Below are positions 6,995-13,810 of a DNA stretch of 17,361 nt, in pieces (within the stretch, counting starts at the first letter, position 1; each line of letters begins with the position of its first letter). A program made the position numbers and the translations under genes. The DNA is from Ktedonobacterales bacterium (GTDB lineage Bacteria > Chloroflexota > Ktedonobacteria > Ktedonobacterales > JADMIN01). The stretch spans positions 1 to 17,361 of the forward strand of contig JAICVT010000052.1 of the NCBI GenBank assembly GCA_025935235.1, given 5' to 3'. Under the pieces are notes generated by a model. The model was not told the origin of the DNA and made no database searches. It worked only from the letters and a program-made list of their open reading frames with translations.

Positions 6995-7738
6995 CTAACA
7001 GATACGCTTGCGCAGCTCCGTGAGTCGCATCACCGTGATCTTGCGCTTCTCGACCGAGACATACTGCTTGTCCAGCAGATAGCTCATCACCTTGTTGACG
7101 CTCTCGCGCGAGGCGCCCACCATTGCCGCCAGATCGCTCTGCGTCAGCTTCAGCTCGATGCGAATGCCCTCTGGCGTCCGCACGCCGTTCGACTCCGCCA
7201 GCTCCAGCAGCTTCTTCGCCACGCGGCCGTGCACATCCAGAAAGAGCAGATCCTCGACCATCGCGTCGGTCGAGCGCAGGCGATGCGAGACCGTAGCCAG
7301 CATCTGCAGCGCGATGCGCGGGCGGCGCGTCGCCACGGCGATGAAGTCGGCCCGCTGGATGCAATACGTCTCGGTCGGCTCGATGGCGACGGCGCTGGCC
7401 GAGCGCGGCTGACCATCCAGCAGGGCCAGCTCGCCAAACGCCTCGCCCGCGCCAAAGACCGCCAGCGCGACCTCCTGCCCCTCTGGACTGGAGAGGTAGA
7501 TGCGCACACGCCCGATCTTGATGACGAACAGCGTCGTGCCGGGATCATCGCGATGGAAGATGATCTCGCCCTGGTGGAAGGCGTGACGGCGTGTCACCAT
7601 CGCCAGATCGTGTAGTTCATCGGCGTCCAGGGTGGCGAAGAGTGGGATGCCCGCCAGAAACTGCGCGTGTTCGCTCAGTGCGGCCTCAGACTGGGTGGCG
7701 ACCAGCGGCTGCCCTTGCCCGCCAGCGGAATGTGACAT
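6995..7738 (-). CDS. Crp/Fnr family transcription regulator
   Basis: This 247-aa protein has an N-terminal cyclic-nucleotide-binding barrel (about 34-145) and a C-terminal winged helix. The phosphate-binding cassette FGELALLDGQPRSASA (101-116) keeps the E, R and S that contact cAMP or a related nucleotide in Crp. The recognition helix region TQSDLAAMVGASRESVNKVM (199-218) resembles Crp, with the Arg-Glu pair kept and Lys in place of the third contact Arg, so a TGTGA-like half-site is plausible. It has no Fnr-type cysteine cluster. The start is ATG 7738 with GGAG at 7748-7751. It is transcribed divergently from recQ. A Crp-type palindrome exists at 17114-17127. The ligand and regulon are unknown. 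Confidence 0.9.
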   Translation of the reverse strand: MSHSAGGQGQPLVATQSEAALSEHAQFLAGIPLFATLDADELHDLAMVTRRHAFHQGEIIFHRDDPGTTLFVIKIGRVRIYLSSPEGQEVALAVFGAGEAFGELALLDGQPRSASAVAIEPTETYCIQRADFIAVATRRPRIALQMLATVSHRLRSTDAMVEDLLFLDVHGRVAKKLLELAESNGVRTPEGIRIELKLTQSDLAAMVGASRESVNKVMSYLLDKQYVSVEKRKITVMRLTELRKRIC

Positions 7739-7800
7739 AGTGCTTCACTCCATCAGCGCGTGTGGATGCATAGATGGCAGGTTCGCGGCGCCATTGCCCG

Positions 7801-7830
7801 AACCAGGCGCGAACCAGGCGCGAACCAGGC
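7801..7830. repeat. 11-bp tandem repeat upstream of the Crp-like gene
   Basis: The unit AACCAGGCGCG occurs at 7801-7811 and 7812-7822, followed by a partial third copy (7823-7830). It lies 63-92 bases upstream of the regulator's start codon, so it is probably in its promoter or leader. Confidence 0.8.
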
Positions 7831-7920
7831 CCTGGCAGACTGAAGGCAGGCGTCATCCACGGGCGACGCTCTGGCCATCTTAGCGCCTGACGCGCCAGAA
7901 CGCAACTCTGTCGCGCCGAC

Positions 7921-7958
7921 CGGCGACCAACCGGCGACCAACCGGCGACCAACCGGCG
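7921..7958. repeat. 11-bp tandem repeat just upstream of the recQ promoter
   Basis: The unit CGGCGACCAAC occurs three times in full (7921-7931, 7932-7942, 7943-7953) plus five bases. The complementary strand therefore carries GGTTGG three times, separated by TCGCC, which could fold as two-layer G-quadruplexes. The array ends about seven bases before the proposed -35 box of recQ. Confidence 0.85.
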
Positions 7959-7964
7959 CGGACA

Positions 7965-7994
7965 ATGACACGCATTGCGGCGGCATGATACGAT
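7965..7994 (+). promoter_or_regulatory. Probable recQ promoter (extended -10)
   Basis: ATGACA (7965-7970) is followed after 18 bases by TACGAT (7989-7994), and a TG at 7986-7987 makes an extended -10. Transcription would start near 8001, about 70 bases before the recQ start. Confidence 0.4.
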
Positions 7995-8073
7995 GAAACC
8001 GCGCGCATGAACGGATGTTTCACACCCGACGCGGCGATCACTCAGCGGCTCGGCAAGCAGAATGGAGGGTGGC

Positions 8074-10308
8074 GTGTCGGAGGATGTGGCGGCGGACGCG
8101 CTCAAGCGCTTCTTCGGATTCGACGGCTTCCTGCCGGGTCAGCGCGAGATCGTGGAGGCGGCGCTAGCGGGCCGCGACGCGCTGGCGCTGATGCCCACCG
8201 GCGGCGGTAAGTCGCTAACCTATCAGCTCCCCGCCACGCTGCTGCCGGGCGTGACGGTGGTCGTCTCGCCGCTGATCGCGCTGATGAAAGACCAGGTGGA
8301 CCGCCTGCTGGCCAACGGCGTCGCGGCCACCGCCATTACCAGCGCGCTCGACCCCGACGAGCGCGAGCGGCGCGAGCAGGCCGCCCTGCGCGGCGCCTAT
8401 CGCCTGCTCTATGTGGCGCCGGAGCGGCTGGTCAACCCCAGCTTCCTGCGGCTGCTCGACACACTCCACAGCCAGCAGGGCATCGCGCTCTTCGCCGTGG
8501 ATGAGGCGCACTGCGTCTCGGAGTGGGGCCACGACTTCCGTCCAGAGTATCGGAAGATTGGCGCTGTGCGCGCGCGCTACGCGGGCGTCCCGATGCTGGG
8601 GCTGACGGCGACCGCGACCGAGCGCGTGCGCGCGGACATCGTCGAGCAGTTGCGCCTGCGCGAGCCGCTGATCCACGTCGCCAGCTTCAATCGCCCCAAC
8701 CTGCGCTACGACGTGCGCCAGCGTGGCCGCGCCGCCTATCGCGAGCTGCTGGTGGCGCTGCGCGATCTGCGGCGTGACAATCCTGACGCCCCCGCCATCA
8801 TCTATTGCCAGACGCGACGCGGCGTGGAGTCGCTCTGCGACAAGCTGCTGGAGGATGGCGTGCGCGCGGCGCCGTATCACGCGGGCCTCGCGCCTGAGCA
8901 GCGCACGCGCTACCAGGACGACTTCATCCACGACCGCACGACGACGCTGGTCGCTACGGTGGCCTTTGGCATGGGCGTTGCCAAACCCGACGTGCGGATG
9001 GTGGCGCACATGGATACGCCACGCAACCTGGAGAGCTACTATCAGGAGTCGGGCCGGGCCGGGCGCGACGGCGATCCTGCGCACTGCCTGCTCTTCTATT
9101 CGCCGGGCGACCGCGCCCGCGTTGAATACTTCATCGAGGGCATGAGCGAGGAGCAGCAGCCGATCGCGCGGCAGCAGTTCCAACGTGTGCTGAGCTGGGC
9201 GATGGAGAGTGACTGCCGGCGGCGTGGGCTGCTGGCCTACTTCGGCGAGGAGCTGGCCGAGGAGAACTGCGGCGCCTGCGATGTGTGTCTGAACCCCACC
9301 GAGCGCGAAGATCGCACGGTGGACGCGCAGAAGCTGCTCTCCGCCGTGGCGCGCACCGAGCAGCGCTTCGGCCTGATGTACGTCGTCTCGGTGGTGCGCG
9401 GCGAGAACAAGAAGGTCATCCGCGAGCGCGGCCACGATCAGCTCTCGGTCTATGGCATCGGCGCGAACCAGAGCATGGAGGAGTGGCGCCGCCTGGGCTA
9501 CGCGCTGCTGGCGCAGGGGATGCTGGCCGAGGGCGCCAACGGCTCGAGCGCCTATCCCACCGTGCGGCTGACGCCGCTGGCCTGGGAGGTGTTGCGCGGG
9601 AATGAGCGCGTGGAGGTCGCCCGCGCCCGCGAGCAGCCGCGCGTTCCGCGCCGGGGCGAGGCGCAACTGGACACCACGGCGTTCGACCTCTTCGAGCGGC
9701 TGCGCGCCCTGCGCCGCGAGCTGGCCGACGAGGCGCAGGTTCCGGCGTATGTCATCTTCCCCGATGCCACGCTGCGCGCGCTGGCCACCCGCCGCCCGGA
9801 GACGCGCCAGCAGTTCGCGCAGATCCCCGGCGTCGGCGAGGCCAAAATCGCGGCGCTCGCGGGCGCCTTCCTGCCGGAGATTCGCGCCTTCTGCGATGAG
9901 CGCGGGCTGGAGAGCTGGCCGGAAGTGGAGAGCGACGAGAACGCCGCGCCGGCGCCGCGCGTCACGGAGGCCAGCAGAGCCAGCGGCGCGGGCCTGGGCG
10001 GCGGCAGGGGCGCGTCAGCGCGGGAGACGCTCGACCTCTTCCGCGCGGGCCTCTCGCTGGAGGAGATCGCCGAGCGGCGCAATCTGACGCGCACGACGCT
10101 GGTGGGCCACCTCTGCGACATGCTGAACGCGGGTGAGGAGCTCGACCTGACGCGCCTGATGTCCGCCGACCGGCTGCGCGCCATCGAAGACGCCTTCGCA
10201 CGGCTGGGCGCCTCGCCGCTCTCGCCCGTCAAAGAGGCGCTGGGCGAAGAGGTCAGCTTCGACGATCTGCGCCTGGTTCGCGCCGCCCTGCGCAAACCCT
10301 CACCCTGA
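8074..10308 (+). CDS. recQ: ATP-dependent DNA helicase RecQ
   Basis: GTG 8074 is chosen because GGAGG at 8064-8068 sits five bases before it; the in-frame ATG 8062 has no ribosome binding site. The 744-aa product (numbering from the GTG) shows LPGQREIVEAAL, Walker A MPTGGGKS (40-47), DEAH (143-146), TATATERV, the motif VI region YYQESGRAGRDG (322-333), the four zinc cysteines C381, C399, C402 and C405, an RQC winged helix near 415-510, an HRDC domain (about 535-610) and a C-terminal helix-turn-helix (ETLDLFRAGLSLEEIAERRN, 651-670). RecQ is a 3'-5' helicase for recombination and fork repair, and it also unwinds G-quadruplexes. The last helix-turn-helix part is found in Bacillus-type RecQ and not in the E. 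coli enzyme. The stop codon lies inside the CCCTCACCC repeat that follows. Confidence 0.95.
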   Translation: MSEDVAADALKRFFGFDGFLPGQREIVEAALAGRDALALMPTGGGKSLTYQLPATLLPGVTVVVSPLIALMKDQVDRLLANGVAATAITSALDPDERERREQAALRGAYRLLYVAPERLVNPSFLRLLDTLHSQQGIALFAVDEAHCVSEWGHDFRPEYRKIGAVRARYAGVPMLGLTATATERVRADIVEQLRLREPLIHVASFNRPNLRYDVRQRGRAAYRELLVALRDLRRDNPDAPAIIYCQTRRGVESLCDKLLEDGVRAAPYHAGLAPEQRTRYQDDFIHDRTTTLVATVAFGMGVAKPDVRMVAHMDTPRNLESYYQESGRAGRDGDPAHCLLFYSPGDRARVEYFIEGMSEEQQPIARQQFQRVLSWAMESDCRRRGLLAYFGEELAEENCGACDVCLNPTEREDRTVDAQKLLSAVARTEQRFGLMYVVSVVRGENKKVIRERGHDQLSVYGIGANQSMEEWRRLGYALLAQGMLAEGANGSSAYPTVRLTPLAWEVLRGNERVEVARAREQPRVPRRGEAQLDTTAFDLFERLRALRRELADEAQVPAYVIFPDATLRALATRRPETRQQFAQIPGVGEAKIAALAGAFLPEIRAFCDERGLESWPEVESDENAAPAPRVTEASRASGAGLGGGRGASARETLDLFRAGLSLEEIAERRNLTRTTLVGHLCDMLNAGEELDLTRLMSADRLRAIEDAFARLGASPLSPVKEALGEEVSFDDLRLVRAALRKPSP

Positions 10309-10329
10309 CCCTCTCCCAGTGGGCGAGGG
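10309..10329 (+). terminator. Hairpin after recQ
   Basis: CCCTC-T-CCC pairs with GGG-C-GAGGG around loop AGT, starting at the base after the TGA. It belongs to the CCCTCACCC-led hairpin family; the leading CCCTCACCCTGA actually encodes the last Pro-Ser-Pro and the stop of RecQ. There is no T-run. Confidence 0.45.
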
Positions 10330-10369
10330 AGCAGCAGGTTATTGCAGAGCGCGCGGTGAGTGACTCCCC

Positions 10370-10388
10370 TCTCCCGCACAGCGGGGGA
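10370..10388 (-). terminator. Hairpin after dps
   Basis: TCTCCCGC pairs with GCGGGGGA (one G-T pair) around loop ACA. On the minus strand it follows the dps stop codon by 24 bases and is led by a C-rich stretch, as in the other members of this hairpin family. With the recQ hairpin it separates two convergent genes. Confidence 0.45.
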
Positions 10389-10411
10389 AGGGCTGGGGGA
10401 GGTGGCCTCCG

Positions 10412-11002
10412 CTAGCGCGCGGCGCTCGTGTCGCAGGTGATCTCAAAGAGGAACCACTTGCGACGCTCGGTCTCGTCCAGGATTTCCTCCAGCACGTTGG
10501 CGGTCACCGAATCTCCATGCTGTTCGCACACCTCGATCGCGGCCCGCTGGCTCTCCGCGATGTGCGCGTTGTCGTCGAGCAAGCGCCGCATCATGTCACC
10601 CGCCGAGACGAACTCGCTGTTGTCATCCTGAATCGTCTGCAACTGCGCGATGTGGCTGATGCTTCGGATAGTCGTGCCGCCGATGCGCCGCACGCGCTCG
10701 GCGAGGATGTCTATCGCCCCGAAGATCTGCTCAGCCTGCTCGTCCAGCAGCAGGTGATAGTCGCGGAAGTGCGGGCCAGACAGGTGCCAGTGATAGTTTT
10801 TCGTCTTGGTGAAGAGCGCGAACGCATCCGCGATCAGCGGATTGATGGCCTCCACGACCGCCTGGACATCGGACGACTTCAGATCGGTCGGCGTGGCGAG
10901 CGGCCTGGGAGCGGGATAGGCGCGGGGTGGCTTGTTCGCGCCAGACGGCGTCTTCTCCCGATGATCCTCATGCGTGGGTTGTCGCGTCGAAGTGTTGGCC
11001 AT
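10412..11002 (-). CDS. dps: Dps family ferritin-like DNA-protection protein
   Basis: The product has 196 aa. The Dps di-iron site between subunits is complete: H71 in KNYHWH, H83, D87, D98 and E102, with the same spacing as E. coli H51, H63, D67, D78 and E82. Dps forms a 12-subunit shell that oxidises Fe(II) with hydrogen peroxide and stores the iron, and many members bind DNA. The N-terminal tail before the first helix is about 40 residues, longer than in E. coli, and contains basic residues (HREK, NKPPR), which could contact DNA. The start is ATG 11002 with AAGGAG six bases upstream. It lies downstream of the winged-helix gene in the same direction but beyond a strong hairpin, so it probably has its own promoter. 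Confidence 0.93.
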   Translation of the reverse strand: MANTSTRQPTHEDHREKTPSGANKPPRAYPAPRPLATPTDLKSSDVQAVVEAINPLIADAFALFTKTKNYHWHLSGPHFRDYHLLLDEQAEQIFGAIDILAERVRRIGGTTIRSISHIAQLQTIQDDNSEFVSAGDMMRRLLDDNAHIAESQRAAIEVCEQHGDSVTANVLEEILDETERRKWFLFEITCDTSAAR

Positions 11003-11201
11003 GTCGAACTCCTTGCGGTGGCGCTCCTGCTGTCTGGGCTAACTCGTCCTCTGTGTTTCAGGCGACCCGCGCGCCGCGCGGTGGCGCTGCTCGCGGCACG
11101 GAGTCGAGGCGCCGCATCGGCCATGCCGAGATGTCATCCGCTGTCGTGTATCAGTGGCCACGCCAGCGCGATGCGCGTGATTGCATGATTGCGCATACGA
11201 C

Positions 11202-11243
11202 GAGCCGCCCGGAGGAGGGTGTCGTCCCTCCAGCGGGCGGCTC
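11202..11243 (-). terminator. Strong hairpin between the winged-helix gene and dps
   Basis: A 10-bp stem (GAGCCGCCCG at 11202-11211 with 11234-11243), a 2x2 internal loop and a further 6-bp stem (GGAGGG with CCCTCC) close on a 6-base loop. It begins 41 bases past the winged-helix stop codon in the direction of transcription. No T-run follows, so termination is likely but not certain. The rest of 11003-11201 should hold the dps promoter; I see direct repeats TGATTGC at 11178 and 11186 but no clear -10/-35 pair. Confidence 0.5.
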
Positions 11244-11284
11244 TCGCAAGGCGCGGTGCGCGCGCTCTGCGCTGGCGTATCAGC

Positions 11285-11671
11285 CTAGCGCCAGAGCACG
11301 TAGCCCAATCCCTGCACCTCGCGCGGCAGGCATTGCGCGCCCGCCTCGCGGAGCGAGCCACGTAGCGCGTTGGCCAGCGTGTCCACCTCGTCAATCGTCG
11401 TGCCAAGCTGCGCGGCCAGCCACTTCGGGCTGACGATCTGGCCAGCGCGGCGCATCAGGGTGGCCAGCAACTCGCGCTCTTTCACGGCGAGGCGCGTGGG
11501 TCGCCCATGCACCAGAATCGAGCCAGTGAGGGTGTTCATCACCATGCCGCGATAGCGCAGCACGCCCGCGGCGTCGCGCCGACGTCCGGGGAAGCTGCTG
11601 CCAGGCGTAGCGCCATCTGACAGGATCAACTCGTCCATGAGGGGGGTGGGGTCAAGCGGCGTGTAGTCCAT
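11285..11671 (-). CDS. Stand-alone OmpR/PhoB-type winged-helix DNA-binding protein
   Basis: This 128-aa protein has an effector domain of the OmpR/PhoB type at residues 53-127: LVHGRPTRLAVKERELLATL, then RRAGQIVSPKWLAAQLG, the recognition-helix region VDTLANALRGSLREAG and the wing VQGLGYVLW. It has no receiver domain; the first 50 residues are short and Pro/Asp-rich. It therefore cannot be controlled by the usual aspartate phosphorylation within the same chain. The start is ATG 11671 with GGAG at 11681-11684. Three 11-bp direct repeats sit at its own promoter, the kind of site this domain family binds, suggesting autoregulation (inference). It lies between the membrane-protein gene and dps. 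Confidence 0.85.
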   Translation of the reverse strand: MDYTPLDPTPLMDELILSDGATPGSSFPGRRRDAAGVLRYRGMVMNTLTGSILVHGRPTRLAVKERELLATLMRRAGQIVSPKWLAAQLGTTIDEVDTLANALRGSLREAGAQCLPREVQGLGYVLWR

Positions 11672-11754
11672 ACGACTTCTCTCCGTGTTCTCGCATGGGC
11701 CGGCTCTATGGCCTCGTCGCCGGTTTCGGCCCAGTTCATCAATTCGCTGGGGTC

Positions 11755-11802
11755 AGTATACTGGGCTGACCTGAACTCAACATGAACTGAACCTGAATTG
11801 AA
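11755..11802 (-). promoter_or_regulatory. Promoter with three 11-bp direct repeats (PhoB-type operator)
   Basis: On the minus strand TTCAATTCAGG (11792-11802), TTCAGTTCATG (11781-11791) and TTGAGTTCAGG (11770-11780) follow each other without gaps. Nine bases later comes TATACT (11755-11760) as the -10 box. There is no good -35 box; the repeats cover its place, as at PhoB-activated promoters. Transcription would start near 11748. The -10 also lies inside a perfect palindrome, CAGTATACTG (11754-11763). Confidence 0.6.
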
Positions 11803-11825
11803 GATGAGAAACTGTTGAGCTTGCG

Positions 11826-11848
11826 AAAAGGCTGATAGATTCAGCCTT
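11826..11848 (-). terminator. Intrinsic terminator overlapping the stop codon of the membrane-protein gene
   Basis: On the minus strand AAGGCTGA and TCAGCCTT pair around ATCTA; the last two bases of the stem plus the two that follow make a run of four T. The TGA stop codon is part of the left arm of the stem. Confidence 0.55.
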
Positions 11849-13616
11849 GCTGCGATCCCTCATCTTCGCCGGGAGCAGGGCTGGGAGCGGGCGGGCGCGA
11901 TTGTGGCGCCGCGAAGGGGCTGGATGGCGCGCCGGAGCGGTCTATCAGCGCCTGGCTCAACCGCTCCCACAGGCCGGACTCCGGGGCGCTGGCGCGAGGC
12001 GCGCTGTGCGCGCTGTGCGCGCTCGCGCGGCTGATCGCGTCGAGCGTGGCGCCTAGCTCTGCCACAGGTCGGGTGATGCGCGCGAAGGCCGTCCGCGCGG
12101 GCGACTCTTCGATCGGAGAAGCAGGCTGCTCGGCGACTGTGGGGGCTTGCGGCTGGTCCGGCGCGCTAGTCGGCTGCTCAGCCCGTGGCGGTTCCGCGGC
12201 TACCGGCGCTGGCTCCGGCGCGATGGGCGTCGTAGCAGGCGCGGGCGTGAGCATAGCGGGATCGAGCGGCGGCGGCTCATCCAGCCACGCGGCGCGACGC
12301 TCCTCAGGCGCCAGCGGCGTGGTGGGCGGAGCTGGCGTGAGCATGGCGGGATCGAGTGCGGGCGGCTCCTGCGCGAGCGGGGTGGTTGGCGCGGCGGGCG
12401 TCAGCATCGCCGGGTCGAGCGGCGGCGCGTCTTGCCGGTCTTTCCGATCCTCCGGCGCCAGCGGCGTCGTGGGGGCGGCGGGCGTCAGCATCGCGGGATC
12501 GAGCGGATCGAGGCGCGGCTCCGCTGCCGGATGCTCTTCAGGCCGCAGCGGTGTCGTGGCAGGGGCGGGCGCCAGCATGATCGGATCGAAGCGCGGCGCC
12601 TGCGCTGGCGCATCTGCGCTGGCGGCTGGAGTCTGCTCGTCCTCGGGCAGGGTCAGCGCCACTGGCTCAGCCAGCCGCTCGTCCTCCAGCGGCGTGGAAT
12701 CGGGTGCGGGGCTGGGCGCGGGGCTGGGCGCGGGCAGCGGCTGCGCGGAAACGACCATCGCATCCAGCGGCTCGGCGTCGGCTGGCCTGGCCGCTGGCTC
12801 CAGCTGAGCCTGTGGTTGCGGCTCTGGCGCGGCGGCTGGCGCTTCGTGGCGCCCGAAGAGATGCTGCGCGCCCAGCAGGGCCGCGCTCCCCGCCAGCTCG
12901 GCCAGCGTATCTGGCAGCGACGCGATGCGCACGGGCCGCACAGCCTCGTGCTCCAGCGTCCAGCCGATGCGGGGAAGCTGGTCGGCGCGCACTGGCTGGC
13001 CCAGCGCCGTCGCCTGCGCGTCCTGTGACGCCTGCGGGGCGGGTTCGGACATGCGGGTGGCGATGGCTGCGCCCGCGACGATCGGCGCGCCCGCCACGGC
13101 GGCGTCGCGCGCCAGCGACTCAGCGCGCGGCGCGGTGGACGGCGATGTGGACGGCGATGCGACTGCGCTGGTGGGCGCGGCGGGATAGCGCGGCAGCGCG
13201 GGCAGGGTGGGGGCGAGTGTCGTGGGCTGCGATGGCGCGGGCAGGCCAAAGAGGCGGCGCAGTCCGTGGCCCACATCGCCTACCTCGCGCTCGGCCATCG
13301 TCGCGGTGATGTGCGCGACCGCGCGTGCATCACCTTCCAGCAGGCGGATGAGGTCCACAACACCGAGGAAGAATTCCTCGACGAAGACGGTCATCGCGAC
13401 GCCATAGGCCAGCGCAGCGCCAAAGAGCAGCGCCACCACCAGCGCCAGCGCGCCAGGAAACGCCTGCCCGGTGGAGATGACGGCCACCAGCAGCGCCAGC
13501 ACGACGCCAATCGCGAACGCGATCAGCCCCGCCCGCAGCATGCGCCGCCAGCACAGAATCAGGATGCCGACGACATGCTTGAGGAATGCGCCTACGAATG
13601 AGACGATCTTCTCCAT
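11841..13616 (-). CDS. Membrane-anchored protein with five LDPAMLTPAxPTTPL repeats
   Basis: The product has 591 aa, of a family I do not recognise. ATG 13616 is used; a TTG one codon earlier is possible, and the ribosome binding site is weak (AAGG close by, GAGAGG 12 bases away). Residues 1-25 are hydrophobic or amphipathic, and two clear membrane helices follow (about 30-50 and 54-78). A short folded part (80-125, FVEEFFLGVVDLIRLLEGDA) comes next. The remaining 460 residues are Pro/Ala-rich and disordered, except for two short conserved-looking stretches (QLPRIGWTLEHEAVRPVRIA near 213-232 and FARITRPVAELGATLDAISR at 511-530). Five copies of (L/F)DPxML(T/A)PAxxTTP(L/I) start at residues 343, 372, 400, 421 and 451. 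The tail is probably cytoplasmic (inference). Neighbours are recO upstream and the winged-helix gene downstream; the PASTA kinase is two genes upstream. Confidence 0.8.
   Translation of the reverse strand: MEKIVSFVGAFLKHVVGILILCWRRMLRAGLIAFAIGVVLALLVAVISTGQAFPGALALVVALLFGAALAYGVAMTVFVEEFFLGVVDLIRLLEGDARAVAHITATMAEREVGDVGHGLRRLFGLPAPSQPTTLAPTLPALPRYPAAPTSAVASPSTSPSTAPRAESLARDAAVAGAPIVAGAAIATRMSEPAPQASQDAQATALGQPVRADQLPRIGWTLEHEAVRPVRIASLPDTLAELAGSAALLGAQHLFGRHEAPAAAPEPQPQAQLEPAARPADAEPLDAMVVSAQPLPAPSPAPSPAPDSTPLEDERLAEPVALTLPEDEQTPAASADAPAQAPRFDPIMLAPAPATTPLRPEEHPAAEPRLDPLDPAMLTPAAPTTPLAPEDRKDRQDAPPLDPAMLTPAAPTTPLAQEPPALDPAMLTPAPPTTPLAPEERRAAWLDEPPPLDPAMLTPAPATTPIAPEPAPVAAEPPRAEQPTSAPDQPQAPTVAEQPASPIEESPARTAFARITRPVAELGATLDAISRASAHSAHSAPRASAPESGLWERLSQALIDRSGAPSSPFAAPQSRPPAPSPAPGEDEGSQQG
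12222..12590 (-). repeat. Coding region of the five Thr/Pro motif repeats
   Basis: This part of the membrane-protein gene encodes five 15-residue motifs spaced 21-30 residues apart. The linkers differ in length and sequence while the motif is nearly invariant, which points to selection on the motif and not to a recent simple duplication. Confidence 0.8.
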
Positions 13617-13810
13617 CAACCTTGCGCGCCTCTCACGCCTCTCCGCGCGTCATGCGCCGAACAGCTCGCGACTGATGACAGCGCCAGGTGGCCGCATCCG
13701 CCGGACGTTCCCTGTACTACCAGACGAATGATACGCGCGAATGGCGCGGCGCCGGACGACCGGGCGGCAGACGACAGGCGCAGGGCGGACGGCGTGCGGC
13801 CTGGCGCGGG

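Larger units (their letters stand above)
7739..8073. other. Divergent crp-like/recQ intergenic region with 11-bp repeats
   Basis: No gene is supported in these 335 bases. From left to right it contains the leader of the Crp-like gene, an 11-bp tandem repeat (7801-7830), a second and unrelated 11-bp tandem repeat (7921-7958) and a probable recQ promoter (7965-7994). The open frames across it are short and arise from the repeats. Confidence 0.6.

Noticed and set aside
8215..9666. A 483-codon open frame on the minus strand inside recQ
   Set aside because: It is antisense to an intact RecQ with all motifs; it is His/Arg/Ala-rich, a usual product of high-GC codon bias, and lacks any domain.
11160..11200. 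ATGCGC/GCGCAT inverted repeat and TGATTGC direct repeats as a dps operator
   Set aside because: Too short and GC-biased to call, and no promoter boxes could be aligned with them.
13728..13733. TATCAT as a -10 box for the membrane-protein gene
   Set aside because: A fair hexamer, but no -35 box at 16-18 bases and no extended -10.
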